This document shows positions 38,397-46,595 of a DNA stretch of 64,000 bases, piece by piece (the first letter of the stretch is position 1; every line of letters starts with the position of its first letter). Under the pieces are notes generated by a model. That model did not search any database. It was not told the origin of the DNA and worked only from the letters and a program-made list of their open reading frames with translations. The stretch is from Microcoleus sp. CAWBG506. Its GTDB lineage: Bacteria; Cyanobacteriota; Cyanobacteriia; Cyanobacteriales; Microcoleaceae. The translations under genes and the position numbers were made by a program. The stretch covers positions 213,673-277,672 of the forward strand of contig JAHREW010000001.1 in NCBI GenBank assembly GCA_020883125.1. Reading direction: 5' to 3'.

Positions 38397-39386
38397 ATGA
38401 AAAAAGCACTGTTTATTGCATCTATTGGTTTTTTGAGTGCCGTCAGGGCGATCGATCTGATGCCGGCGGCCGTTATTGCACAGCCTCCAATTGTAGCACA
38501 GCAGCAGCCAGCTACGGACAACTCCATGCCCATTCGCACCTCCCAACCACCTCAAATCCAAATCATAAACCTGGGAGCAGAACCGCGACAGCAAATGCGT
38601 TTAAAACCCGCTCTGAATGTCAAGCAAACAACCTTGATGACTATAAAAATGGGCATGAAAATATCTCCTAGCGGTCAGTCTACCCAGGAAATAAAAGTTC
38701 CCACATCGGTGGTGACTCTGGAAACAGAAGCTACTAAGATTGATGCAAATGGCGATATTCACTATCAGTTTTCTTACACTAAGGCAGATGTCACTAGCGA
38801 TAGTACAAATGCTCCCCCTTCTGCCCTGGAAAGTATGCGTTCCGCTATCAAAAAACTGGTAGGATTGAAAGGCTCTTTCATCATGGACAGTCGCGGTTTC
38901 ACTAAAGGAGGTGAGTTTATTGTGCCCGCAGGATCTGATAATAACTTCAAGCAAATAATTAGACAAATGTCTCAATCTATAGATCAACTTTCAGTCCAAA
39001 TGCCGGCAGAAGCAGTCGGCAAAGGAGCTAAATGGAGATTGGATTTTCCGCTGAATTCTAACGGAATTAATATCAACAATATTGCCACCTATGAATTGAT
39101 GAGTTTTCAAGACGGAGTTGCAGTTTTGAATATAGGCTTAGAACAGCAAGCAAAACCCCAAAGTGTCAACTCGCCCCAACTTCCGGCCGGCTCTAATATA
39201 AATCTCCAATCTTTGGCTTCTCAAGGTAGGGGAGAATCCACAATCCGGTTGGATAAATTAATGCCTGTTCGCTCTGCTGTTTCTATGAATTCAAATAGCG
39301 AAATGAGTGTTAAAACGGCTGGTAGTCCTCAAGAATCGACCATAAAAACTCAATTAGCGATGGAGATTACTTTAGATTCTCAATAA
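38397..39386 (+). CDS. Secreted/periplasmic conserved hypothetical protein
   Basis: A 329-residue protein with an N-terminal signal-like segment (KKALFIASIGFLSAVRA), then a Gln/Pro-rich stretch and a beta-rich body containing TTLMTIKMGMKISPSGQ, VVTLETEATKIDANGDIHYQ and KGSFIMDSRGFTKGGEF. The layout, with threonine/glycine-rich beta strands, suggests a periplasmic or cell-surface protein of the DUF6263-like kind, but I am not sure of the family. It follows the deacetylase by 19 bases. Confidence 0.65.
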   Translation: MKKALFIASIGFLSAVRAIDLMPAAVIAQPPIVAQQQPATDNSMPIRTSQPPQIQIINLGAEPRQQMRLKPALNVKQTTLMTIKMGMKISPSGQSTQEIKVPTSVVTLETEATKIDANGDIHYQFSYTKADVTSDSTNAPPSALESMRSAIKKLVGLKGSFIMDSRGFTKGGEFIVPAGSDNNFKQIIRQMSQSIDQLSVQMPAEAVGKGAKWRLDFPLNSNGININNIATYELMSFQDGVAVLNIGLEQQAKPQSVNSPQLPAGSNINLQSLASQGRGESTIRLDKLMPVRSAVSMNSNSEMSVKTAGSPQESTIKTQLAMEITLDSQ

Positions 39387-39471
39387 GTGCTAAATCAGGG
39401 TAGAATACCTAATACTATGTAAACCTTGCGTAAGTTTCGATCGCAAATGTGGTGACAAAGGAGGATGCTGT

Positions 39472-40953
39472 ATGGTTCGATCGCACAAAAGTCAAGCATT
39501 CATTGCTTTCCTGGTAGCTTTGGGGATAATCCTCGGAAATTTGCTGCTTCCGAGCACAAATCTAGGTCCGGCATTTGCTCAAGCTAAATTCAAGGATGTG
39601 AAAGACCATTGGGCTCAAGCTTGTATCGAAGATTTAGCCGATAAAAAAATCATTACCGGCTACTACGAAGACGGCACTTTTAGACCAAATCGGCCCGTCA
39701 GTCGCGCTGAATTTGCGGCGATGCTTCGCAAGGCTTTTCCTGATGCAAAAACAGTCCGTAATCCCATTACTTTTGTAGATATCCCTACGACTTATTGGGG
39801 TTTTCAAGCTATTCGAGAAGTTTATCAAACAGGCTTTATGTCCGGTTACAGTGGCAGTATTTTTAACCCGACTTTGAATATTTCCCGCTGGCAAGTTTTA
39901 GTGGCTTTAACCAGCGGATTGAAATATACACCCACGGGACCTGCAACTGAAATTTTGGATGCCACTTTTGAGGATGTGCGGGAAATTCCTGAACTGGCAA
40001 GAAATGCGATCGCCGCCGCCGCGGAAAAACAACTGGTGGTCAATTATCCCGCTGTCAAACAACTAGAACCAACTCGCAACGCGACTCGCGCCGAAGTAGC
40101 AACTTTCCTGTGTCAAGCAATTGCGAAACCGGGACAAACAGCCTTAGTTCCCTCCCAGTATGTCGCCCAAGTTCCGCCGAATATGGGCCCGCCGAGAACC
40201 ACAGAAATCTCGGAATTTGATAAAGTTAGGGCGGAATTTTCCTTTGTGAAAGAAGCGGAAAACGCTAAAAATATGCGAATTAAAATTATCCGCGATGGTC
40301 AAACTTTATTAGAAGAACCTGTGCTAATTCCGACCCGTTCTCTAGTAGACAACCCAGACAAAAAAACCAGCGAAGAAGTTTCAGAAGGGCGGTTTTTATC
40401 GCTGCGAGTCAGGGATTTTGATGGGGACAAGGAACCGGAAGTGTTGGCAGAGTTGGTTTCCACCAAGAGCGGCTCTAACTGCTGCAATTATTCGTTTATT
40501 TATCGCTACGACTCAGCCACCAAAAAATACACTCATATCAAGCATTTCTGGGGCAATGTGAGCTACGAGATTGTCGATTTTGGCAAAAATGATATCCCAG
40601 AGTTCAAAAGTCTAGATGGGCGATTTGCCGAGGCTTTTACAAGTTATGCTGATTCGCGGCTACCACTGCAAATTTGGCAATACCGTCAAGGTAAAATGCT
40701 TGATGTGACTAAGCAGTATCCGGTGGAAGTCTATACCAACTCCTGTGAACTTTGGTTGGAATCTAACAAGCGTTTAAGTGAAAATAAGGAGGCGAAAGGT
40801 ATTTTGGCCGCTTATATGGCGAACCAGTATTTACTAGGACAGCAGGTGGAAAGTTGGCTGTTATTGGAGAGGGTGTATCAAGGGCGCGATCGCACTGAGT
40901 TTTTTGGCAAGTTGCGCGATTTTTTGGTAAATACTGGTTACGCGACTAAGTAG
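39472..40953 (+). CDS. SLH-domain cell-surface protein
   Basis: A 493-residue exported protein. A signal-like N terminus (FIAFLVALGIILGNLLLPS) precedes three SLH repeats. The first is FKDVKDHWAQACIEDLADKK with GTFRPNRPVSRAEFAAMLRK, the second is built around ITFVDIPTTYWGFQAIREVY, and the third around FEDVREIPELARNAIAAAAE. SLH domains bind pyruvylated or similar secondary wall polymers, here anchoring the protein to peptidoglycan. The C-terminal 280 residues include RVRDFDGDKEPEVLAELVST, a VCBS/EF-like calcium pattern, of unknown role. Confidence 0.87.
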   Translation: MVRSHKSQAFIAFLVALGIILGNLLLPSTNLGPAFAQAKFKDVKDHWAQACIEDLADKKIITGYYEDGTFRPNRPVSRAEFAAMLRKAFPDAKTVRNPITFVDIPTTYWGFQAIREVYQTGFMSGYSGSIFNPTLNISRWQVLVALTSGLKYTPTGPATEILDATFEDVREIPELARNAIAAAAEKQLVVNYPAVKQLEPTRNATRAEVATFLCQAIAKPGQTALVPSQYVAQVPPNMGPPRTTEISEFDKVRAEFSFVKEAENAKNMRIKIIRDGQTLLEEPVLIPTRSLVDNPDKKTSEEVSEGRFLSLRVRDFDGDKEPEVLAELVSTKSGSNCCNYSFIYRYDSATKKYTHIKHFWGNVSYEIVDFGKNDIPEFKSLDGRFAEAFTSYADSRLPLQIWQYRQGKMLDVTKQYPVEVYTNSCELWLESNKRLSENKEAKGILAAYMANQYLLGQQVESWLLLERVYQGRDRTEFFGKLRDFLVNTGYATK

Positions 40954-41230
40954 ATTGTGAGGTTTTTAACCGCAGATTAACGCGGATATTAGGGACGGGT
41001 TTTACGAAAAATATCTAATTCCCACTTTCAATCAACTCGCCCCCACACAACTAATTCAAAGAATTTACATGATGATTTACCGCTTGGTGGGGGCGGGTTT
41101 GTTTTAATCTTTAGTTATAGCCATGTATTGTTGGTGAAACCCGCCCCTACAGAATTTAGATATTCATCTAATTTCTGATTAGACCCTAAGCTAAAATAAA
41201 TATAAAGTATTCAGGTTAAAATCACTTAAA

Positions 41231-41905
41231 ATGATATATCCACCTGCACCTTGGAAGCTGCAAGGGTACGCGATCGCAACTTTACAATTAATAGATGTTG
41301 CGCGAGTCCGCCCCCTGGTTCCTTCCGAGTTGGAAATCATCTCTGTCTTCCCCGGAAAAACCCTGGGCGGGATTTATATCTCCTCCTACGGATTAGGCTC
41401 GGTAATGGAATATAACGAGTTAATTGTGGTTAGTGCGATCGCCAATTATGCCGGCAAATGGGGTGCTTGGACTTCCCACATTTACGTGGACAATCCTAAC
41501 TCTGTAGCAGGTGGGCGCGAGATTTGGGGACTACCTAAAGAAATAGCTGAATTTAGTTGGGAAGGCAGCGATTCGATCAAAGCATCATCGCTGGGCTACC
41601 GCGTCACTGTGGGTCAAGGAAACTGTCAACTGTGCAGTCTCAGTTACAGTCAACAAACTTGGGCGCTACCGCTGTCTTTGAGCGGAAATGTTTTTAGTGC
41701 TAACATCAGTAATTTGCTATTTTTTAAAGGAGAATTTCAATCTCGTACTAGCTTGATTCGAGGCGAATTAGAAATACCTCAATATAGTCCTTTGGTCAGT
41801 TTGAATTTAGATCGGCCTTGGCTAACTATTGCCTGCGAAGATCTGCGTTTAATCGCAAATGCGCCGGAAATTGTCGGCAACAGAGCCGTTGATTTCAGCT
41901 ATTAA
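41231..41905 (+). CDS. Acetoacetate decarboxylase family protein
   Basis: A 224-residue protein of the acetoacetate-decarboxylase-like fold. Typical segments are APWKLQGYAIATLQLIDVAR, GGIYISSYGLGSVMEYNELI and VAGGREIWGLPKEIAEFSWE, the last carrying the Lys that corresponds to the Schiff-base region. Most cyanobacterial members are not true acetoacetate decarboxylases, so the reaction is not assigned. ATG 41231 is the first Met; the 277 bp upstream hold inverted cgcccccac/gtgggggcg repeats at about 41039-41100. Confidence 0.8.
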   Translation: MIYPPAPWKLQGYAIATLQLIDVARVRPLVPSELEIISVFPGKTLGGIYISSYGLGSVMEYNELIVVSAIANYAGKWGAWTSHIYVDNPNSVAGGREIWGLPKEIAEFSWEGSDSIKASSLGYRVTVGQGNCQLCSLSYSQQTWALPLSLSGNVFSANISNLLFFKGEFQSRTSLIRGELEIPQYSPLVSLNLDRPWLTIACEDLRLIANAPEIVGNRAVDFSY

Positions 41906-41913
41906 GCAATTAA

Positions 41914-42077
41914 TCGGGGTAGCGAGGAGGACACGGCAGTGCCGTTTCCCTACCCCGATTAATTGTAGGGACACGGCAGTGCCGTTTCCCTACCCCGATT
42001 AATTGTAGGGACACGGCACTGCCGTGTCCTGACTACCCCGATTAATTGTAGGGACACGGCACTGCCGTGTCCTGACT
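41914..42077. repeat. 40-43 bp tandem repeats containing gacacggcactgccgtgtc palindromes
   Basis: At least four units of the type taccccgattaattgtaggg plus acacggcagtgccgt follow each other with a period of 40-43 bp. In the last two units the core becomes a perfect palindrome (gacacggcactgccgtgtc). The sequence is typical of dispersed cyanobacterial repeats; related cores occur near 8590 and 60390. Confidence 0.85.
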
Positions 42078-42126
42078 GTGGGTAACATTAATTCCCATAC
42101 TACCGGATTTTAGATCGGTCAAAAAA

Positions 42127-42151
42127 ATAGGCTAGCTTTTGACCAGCCTAT
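42127..42151. terminator. Hairpin between convergent ADC-like and repeat-protein genes
   Basis: Stem ataggct (42127-42133) and agcctat (42145-42151) with a loop of 11, preceded by an A-run (a T-run for the minus strand). It lies 36 bases after the end of the minus-strand 1022-codon gene, as expected for its intrinsic terminator. Confidence 0.7.
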
Positions 42152-42186
42152 CATCAGGAGAATTGTAGATCAAACTTTTTTAAATT

Positions 42187-45100
42187 TTAGCTAAGCAAAC
42201 CTGAAATGCCGCCCACTGCGATCGCACCTGCGAGGGCCGAAACAGCTACAGAAGTCAGAGCCGTACCGAACAGCCACCAAGCCGCAGTTGCAGCAGCTTC
42301 TCGCGCTTCTTCTGCTTGGTGTTTGGCCTTGTGCTTGATTTCTTTGATGCGTTTTTTCGCGGACTCTTGCAGGCGTTCAGAGCGCGACAGAACGGTGTCC
42401 CGCGCTCCTTCAATTTGGTCGATAATTTTGTTAGCATTAGCTTCGGAAATATCGGGACGAGAGCTAATTACAGCAACTAAAGTTTCCCGATCGAAATGAC
42501 CCAAACGTTCCTTAATCGCCTCAAATCCTGCCTGTGGGTCGTCAAACACTTTGCGGAAATCGCGCTTGATTCCTTCATAATTGAGTTCCGGGCGATCGAG
42601 AGAATTGAGATAATCCCGAATTTTCGCGAAAATACCGTCGAGTGCTGACTGAAACTTGTCCTGAACCATTTGAACTTGTTCGACAAATTGGTTGCGAACA
42701 GTTTCAATTTGGTCGGCAATTTTGTTAGCTTCTTCTTCCGAAATATCCTCCCGCTGTGACAGCAAGGCTACCAGAGTCGAGCGATCGAACTGCTTCACGC
42801 GATCGCCCAAATTCTGCATCCCCATTCCGGGTTCGCTAAACAACAATTGTAAATCCCGTTTAATACTTTCAGGATTGAGTTCTTCCTTGTTCGTATTCCG
42901 CAAGTAATTTTCCAGGCTTCCTTGGAAATCCCGCACAGTTGCTTGAGCGCGAGAAGCCAAACGGCGCGGCGATTTGATGATGCTGCGAATTGAATCTTGC
43001 ACGCGATCGATCGTCCGATTTATCTGTTCTTCGCTCAAATCTTCCCGTTGTGAAAGCAACTTCACTAAAGTTTCGCGATCGACCTGAGAAAGTCTTTCCC
43101 GCAGTGCCAAAGCACCCTCTTTCGGATGCTCAAACAGTTTGGTCAAATCCCGGTTGATACCTTCTGGATCGAGTTCTTCCAAGTTGGTATTCCGCAGGTA
43201 ATCGCCAATCTTAGTAGTAACTTCTTCGTACTGCTCCTTAGCTTTATCTGCAACTATTTGCGGCGCGTGGACAATGTGATCGCGCACGGATTCGATCCGG
43301 TCGATCGCCTGATTTACCTGTTCTTCGCTGAGGTCTTGGCGCTGTGACAGCAACTGCACCAGGGTATCGCGATCGAATTGAGATAAGCGTTCGCCCAGCG
43401 CTTTCAAACCTGCTTCCCGGTCTTCAAACAAAGTTTGGAAATCGCGCTCGATACCTTCAGGATTGAGTTCTTCCTTGTTAGTATTGCGGAGATATTCTTC
43501 TACCTTTTGGCGCACTTCTTGCGCTTTCGATTTCGCTTGCTCTTGCAATTCTTGAGCTTTAGAAATCACTCGATCGCGCGAACTTTCCAGACGCCCGATC
43601 AATTGGTCGGCTTCTTCGGGGCTGAAATCTTCCCGCTGGCCTAGCAACTGCACCAAAGTATCGCGATCAAAGTGTGACAGGCGATCGCGCAAAGCCTCAA
43701 AACCAGCATCCCGGTCTTCCAACAGCGCTTGAAAATCCTTTTCGATGCCTTCAGGATTCAATTCTTCTTTGCCGGTCGATCGCAAATAATCTTCAATCCG
43801 ACTCCGCAAATCTTGAGACTGTTCTTGACCCGCAGCAGTTTGCAGAGTTTCCAAAACTTCCATGCGGATACTTTCAAGCTGTGCTGTAATTTCCGCAGCC
43901 TGTTCTCGATCGAACCCCTCGCGACGGTTGAGCACCCCTACAAAATACTCTGGATTCAACATCTCTAACTGGCGCAAAACAGCCCTAGGAGAAGCGTCAG
44001 GATCGTAGATCACATCCCTAAATTCCTGTTTGATTGTCTCTCTGTTTAAATGCCAAGGCTGAGCGTTCACCAAATAATTTTCGACATCAGCCTTAACAGT
44101 ATTGAAAGACAAAGCAGGCACTTTCTCGGCTACCTTAGAACCCAGAGATTTAGCTTGTTCGGTTCCTTTTGCGGTCAATTCCTTTAACTTACCGGAAATT
44201 TTTTCCACATCTAAATCCGACAAATCCGTCCGCGACAGCACAGTTCCGACTAAAGCTTCGACACCCAACTGCATCGCTCGGTTCATGACACCACCGCTGC
44301 GCTCAGATTTGTCTCCTTTCGTAGTTTCAATAATTTGAGACAACTTGGCATTTAGTTCATCAGACTTCAGCAAATCTGGTGCCGCAAACTTCAGAAAATC
44401 AACCAACTCTAACTTCGGGTCTTTTTGTTGTTGCTGCTGACCGAATGCTTGCTTCCAAACGCCTTCTAGTTGGTCGGCGACTTGATTTACTTCATCTTTT
44501 GAAAAGTCAGTGCGGCTGCTAACTAAATCCACAAAAGTCTGGCGGTTAACATTCTTCAGAACATCACTTCCCGCCAAAGACTTGATATCGGCATCGCCCA
44601 GCAACTTTTCAAATTGACTGCGAATATCTTTGACATCCAGCTTCGGTAACTGCAAAGAACCGACATAATCTTGTACCGTTTCGCGAATGCTATCCGGGTC
44701 TATAGCGGAACTCAATTCGCGGCGGACAGCGGCCACAGATGCTTCTACAGTATTGACCATTTGGTCGCTTGCCATCTTCCCGCTCATGGCTGCACCAGCA
44801 GTACCCATCACGCCTTGAACGCCGGAAAAAGCAGTTTTTATCAAGGAACCAATCAAGGAACCGACAGCGCTAGAACCCAGCCATACCATGGTTAAAAAGT
44901 ACGCCGCCCAGATGACAACACCAATAATTGCCGCTCCATCTACGCTGGCGATCGAAGTTAGTTTGACGGCGAGAAAACAAGCCAAAAATAAGGCTATGTT
45001 GACTGTCACTAAAATCCAACCGCCTACTAGACTTTCTGTTTTACGAACTTTCGTGCCTAAACTTTCTGACTCGTCATCGTCATCTGGTAAAGCCTCATCC

Positions 45101-45255
45101 CAATTAGATATTTTGGCTGCGATCGAGAAATTAGTTAACAAAAATTGGAAGCCGAAAGCCATAATCACTCCGGCGATTAAGGCTACAAAGAACTGTGGGC
45201 TTAAAAACATTAGCTCTCCGATATCCGGGTGGTCGAATGGTGCGTTCTCTAACAT
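42187..45255 (-). CDS. Large membrane protein with about eight ~98-residue internal repeats
   Basis: A 1022-residue protein I cannot name. Three N-terminal membrane helices lie at residues about 17-37, 76-98 and 108-135; one more is at the C terminus (WWLFGTALTSVAVSALAGAI). Between them are about eight repeats, best preserved in the last five, spaced about 98 residues apart (near 495, 592, 692, 792 and 888). Each reads like ELNPEGIERDFQTLFEDREA, then FDRDTLVQLLSQRQDLSEEQ and an I-x-x-I/Q-E-x-x-R-D helix. Highly charged helical linkers (AQELQEQAKSKAQEVRQKVE) join them. The plan suggests a long helical scaffold facing one side of a membrane and tethered at both ends. Three earlier, weaker repeats start near residues 215, 290 and 398. 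Confidence 0.75.
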   Translation of the reverse strand: MLENAPFDHPDIGELMFLSPQFFVALIAGVIMAFGFQFLLTNFSIAAKISNWDEALPDDDDESESLGTKVRKTESLVGGWILVTVNIALFLACFLAVKLTSIASVDGAAIIGVVIWAAYFLTMVWLGSSAVGSLIGSLIKTAFSGVQGVMGTAGAAMSGKMASDQMVNTVEASVAAVRRELSSAIDPDSIRETVQDYVGSLQLPKLDVKDIRSQFEKLLGDADIKSLAGSDVLKNVNRQTFVDLVSSRTDFSKDEVNQVADQLEGVWKQAFGQQQQQKDPKLELVDFLKFAAPDLLKSDELNAKLSQIIETTKGDKSERSGGVMNRAMQLGVEALVGTVLSRTDLSDLDVEKISGKLKELTAKGTEQAKSLGSKVAEKVPALSFNTVKADVENYLVNAQPWHLNRETIKQEFRDVIYDPDASPRAVLRQLEMLNPEYFVGVLNRREGFDREQAAEITAQLESIRMEVLETLQTAAGQEQSQDLRSRIEDYLRSTGKEELNPEGIEKDFQALLEDRDAGFEALRDRLSHFDRDTLVQLLGQREDFSPEEADQLIGRLESSRDRVISKAQELQEQAKSKAQEVRQKVEEYLRNTNKEELNPEGIERDFQTLFEDREAGLKALGERLSQFDRDTLVQLLSQRQDLSEEQVNQAIDRIESVRDHIVHAPQIVADKAKEQYEEVTTKIGDYLRNTNLEELDPEGINRDLTKLFEHPKEGALALRERLSQVDRETLVKLLSQREDLSEEQINRTIDRVQDSIRSIIKSPRRLASRAQATVRDFQGSLENYLRNTNKEELNPESIKRDLQLLFSEPGMGMQNLGDRVKQFDRSTLVALLSQREDISEEEANKIADQIETVRNQFVEQVQMVQDKFQSALDGIFAKIRDYLNSLDRPELNYEGIKRDFRKVFDDPQAGFEAIKERLGHFDRETLVAVISSRPDISEANANKIIDQIEGARDTVLSRSERLQESAKKRIKEIKHKAKHQAEEAREAAATAAWWLFGTALTSVAVSALAGAIAVGGISGLLS

Positions 45256-45632
45256 AATTTACCTCCTTAATTTATCATACCTATTAGGCAGAGGGAAACA
45301 TTTACCTAAGTCTGTGCAAGGGAATTTTGCTATCTTGAAATGGTTTTTTGCCTGTTTCAAAAGTTGTGAATTCAGAGTTACTAACTCCTGGGCGGAAGTA
45401 TCCTATTTGAGCAAACATATCAGTACAGATAATTCCAGACTCAGCAATCAAAACTCATATTCTTATTTAGCATTCTAGTTCTATCTCTATACTTATCATC
45501 GCGGTTGAGGCTTCTAAATCAATCCCTCTAAAGTCTGAAATAAGTTTTTAAATAAGTATCCAAATCTGGATTCAACGCAGAGTTTGCTTGCATTCTACAA
45601 ATGCGACAGAGAGGGCGATCGCCACCAATTAT
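45256..45632. other. Intergenic region, no gene
   Basis: Upstream DNA of the large membrane-protein gene; AGGAGG-like ribosome site (complement of aatttacctcctta) lies just before its ATG at 45255. The rest is AT-rich with no coding frame of note. Confidence 0.5.
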
Positions 45633-46308
45633 TTATAGTAGTAAAGCTTGCTTCTGCACGTTTCCTAAAATTCTCAGCCACAGCGTTTCTGGAGTGCGGG
45701 GGAGTTGCTGAATGGCAATAATTGCTGCTTTCAGAGACGGGCCCAGAAAATAAACTCCACTTACCCAATTTTCCGGTTCGGGAATTCCTCGAAATCCAGC
45801 TAGCATCGTGTCGGAAACAGTCGGCGACATTATCCAAAGTTGGGGCAAGTCTACCTCTGCAATCCGGGTATTTTCTCTCACTGCGGCGCGTTCAAATTCG
45901 GCCTGAACATCGAAGAGTTTGCCCAGACAACTGCGAATTTCTCCGATCTGGACTGGGCTGCGGAAGGGTTGAAATACAGCGGGTTTTGCTGCGATTTGAC
46001 CCAAAATGCCGAGGGCTGTTGGTTCGACTTCCGGTTCTGCTTTTGGGGAAAATAAAACGTCAACCTGCCTTATATCAGTTCCGGTTGTATCGTCAGGTGA
46101 TTTAACCGCGAAGGCGCGTTCGGCGAAGCCGTTCCCGTAGGGTAGGACGCGAAGCAAGAGAAGAGAGAGTTTAATACAGGACGATGAAGAGAGGATTTTA
46201 TATTACTTCTCCAGCGACATCTCGGCTGGTTTCTACATTACCGAGAGGAGTTAATAGTTCTTTTATATACTGTTTGGCAAATTGGTCGTGAATGAATAGG
46301 ATAAGCAA
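45633..46308 (-). pseudogene. Conserved cyanobacterial hypothetical gene split by a small inserted element
   Basis: From a TTG near 46308, a frame reads IHDQFAKQYIKELLTPLGNV then ETSRDVAGEVI and stops inside inserted DNA. After 46073, another frame continues RQVDVLFSPKAEPEVEPTAL, LPQLWIMSPTVSDTMLAGFR and TPETLWLRILGNVQKQALLL. Removing 46071-46200 (130 bp) joins GEVI to RQVDVLF in frame, restoring one protein. From recall, this matches a cyanobacterial family with QLPRTPETLWLRILG near the C terminus. The C terminus also ends early at 45633, so there may be a second lesion. Function unknown. Confidence 0.72.
46074..46200. mobile_element. 127-bp MITE-like insertion with TAT target duplication
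   Basis: The inserted DNA starts after tat (46071-46073) and is followed by tat (46201-46203), a 3-bp putative target duplication. Its ends share imperfect inverted segments around atcgtc. The middle contains the repeat gcgttcggcgaagccgttcc and tagggtaggacgcgaag, a sequence style common among cyanobacterial dispersed repeats. It has no coding capacity, so it would need a transposase in trans. Confidence 0.65.
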
Positions 46309-46522
46309 GTAAATTGAAAGGAATTCCGCTTAGTTTGTAACACAATCGACCAGCAGCTTGAAGAATATCCCAAATTTCACTCAAACTAGGTTCATTAACA
46401 AACTCTCCTATTTCATCTGTTAAGGCAACCCACTGCGATCGCACGGTAGAATTGTGACAATTATCAAATGCTGACATACCTTTTTGGTAATTTTGCAACA
46501 TTTTATTCATATATTCAATCAA
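46238..46522 (-). CDS. Small hypothetical protein, possibly truncated
   Basis: A 94-codon frame whose first 75 residues look genuine: MIEYMNKMLQNYQKGMSAFD, CHNSTVRSQWVALTDEIGEF and SLSEIWDILQAAGRLCYKLS. From LAYP onward it reads through the start of the disrupted neighbour in another frame, so the natural C terminus seems lost. It may be a conserved cyanobacterial helical protein cut short. I do not recognise a function. Confidence 0.45.
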   Translation of the reverse strand: MIEYMNKMLQNYQKGMSAFDNCHNSTVRSQWVALTDEIGEFVNEPSLSEIWDILQAAGRLCYKLSGIPFNLLAYPIHSRPICQTVYKRTINSSR

Positions 46523-46595
46523 ATTCGGCTTACGTCTGATAATATCAGAAGTTAATGTGAGATTAAAATCATTCAGTCATTAAAGGAAATCACCG

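Noticed and set aside
44888-45478. 196-codon plus-strand frame overlapping the large membrane-protein gene
   Set aside because: It is antisense to the N-terminal part of a long, repeat-structured, clearly coding minus-strand gene and has no ribosome site or domain of its own.
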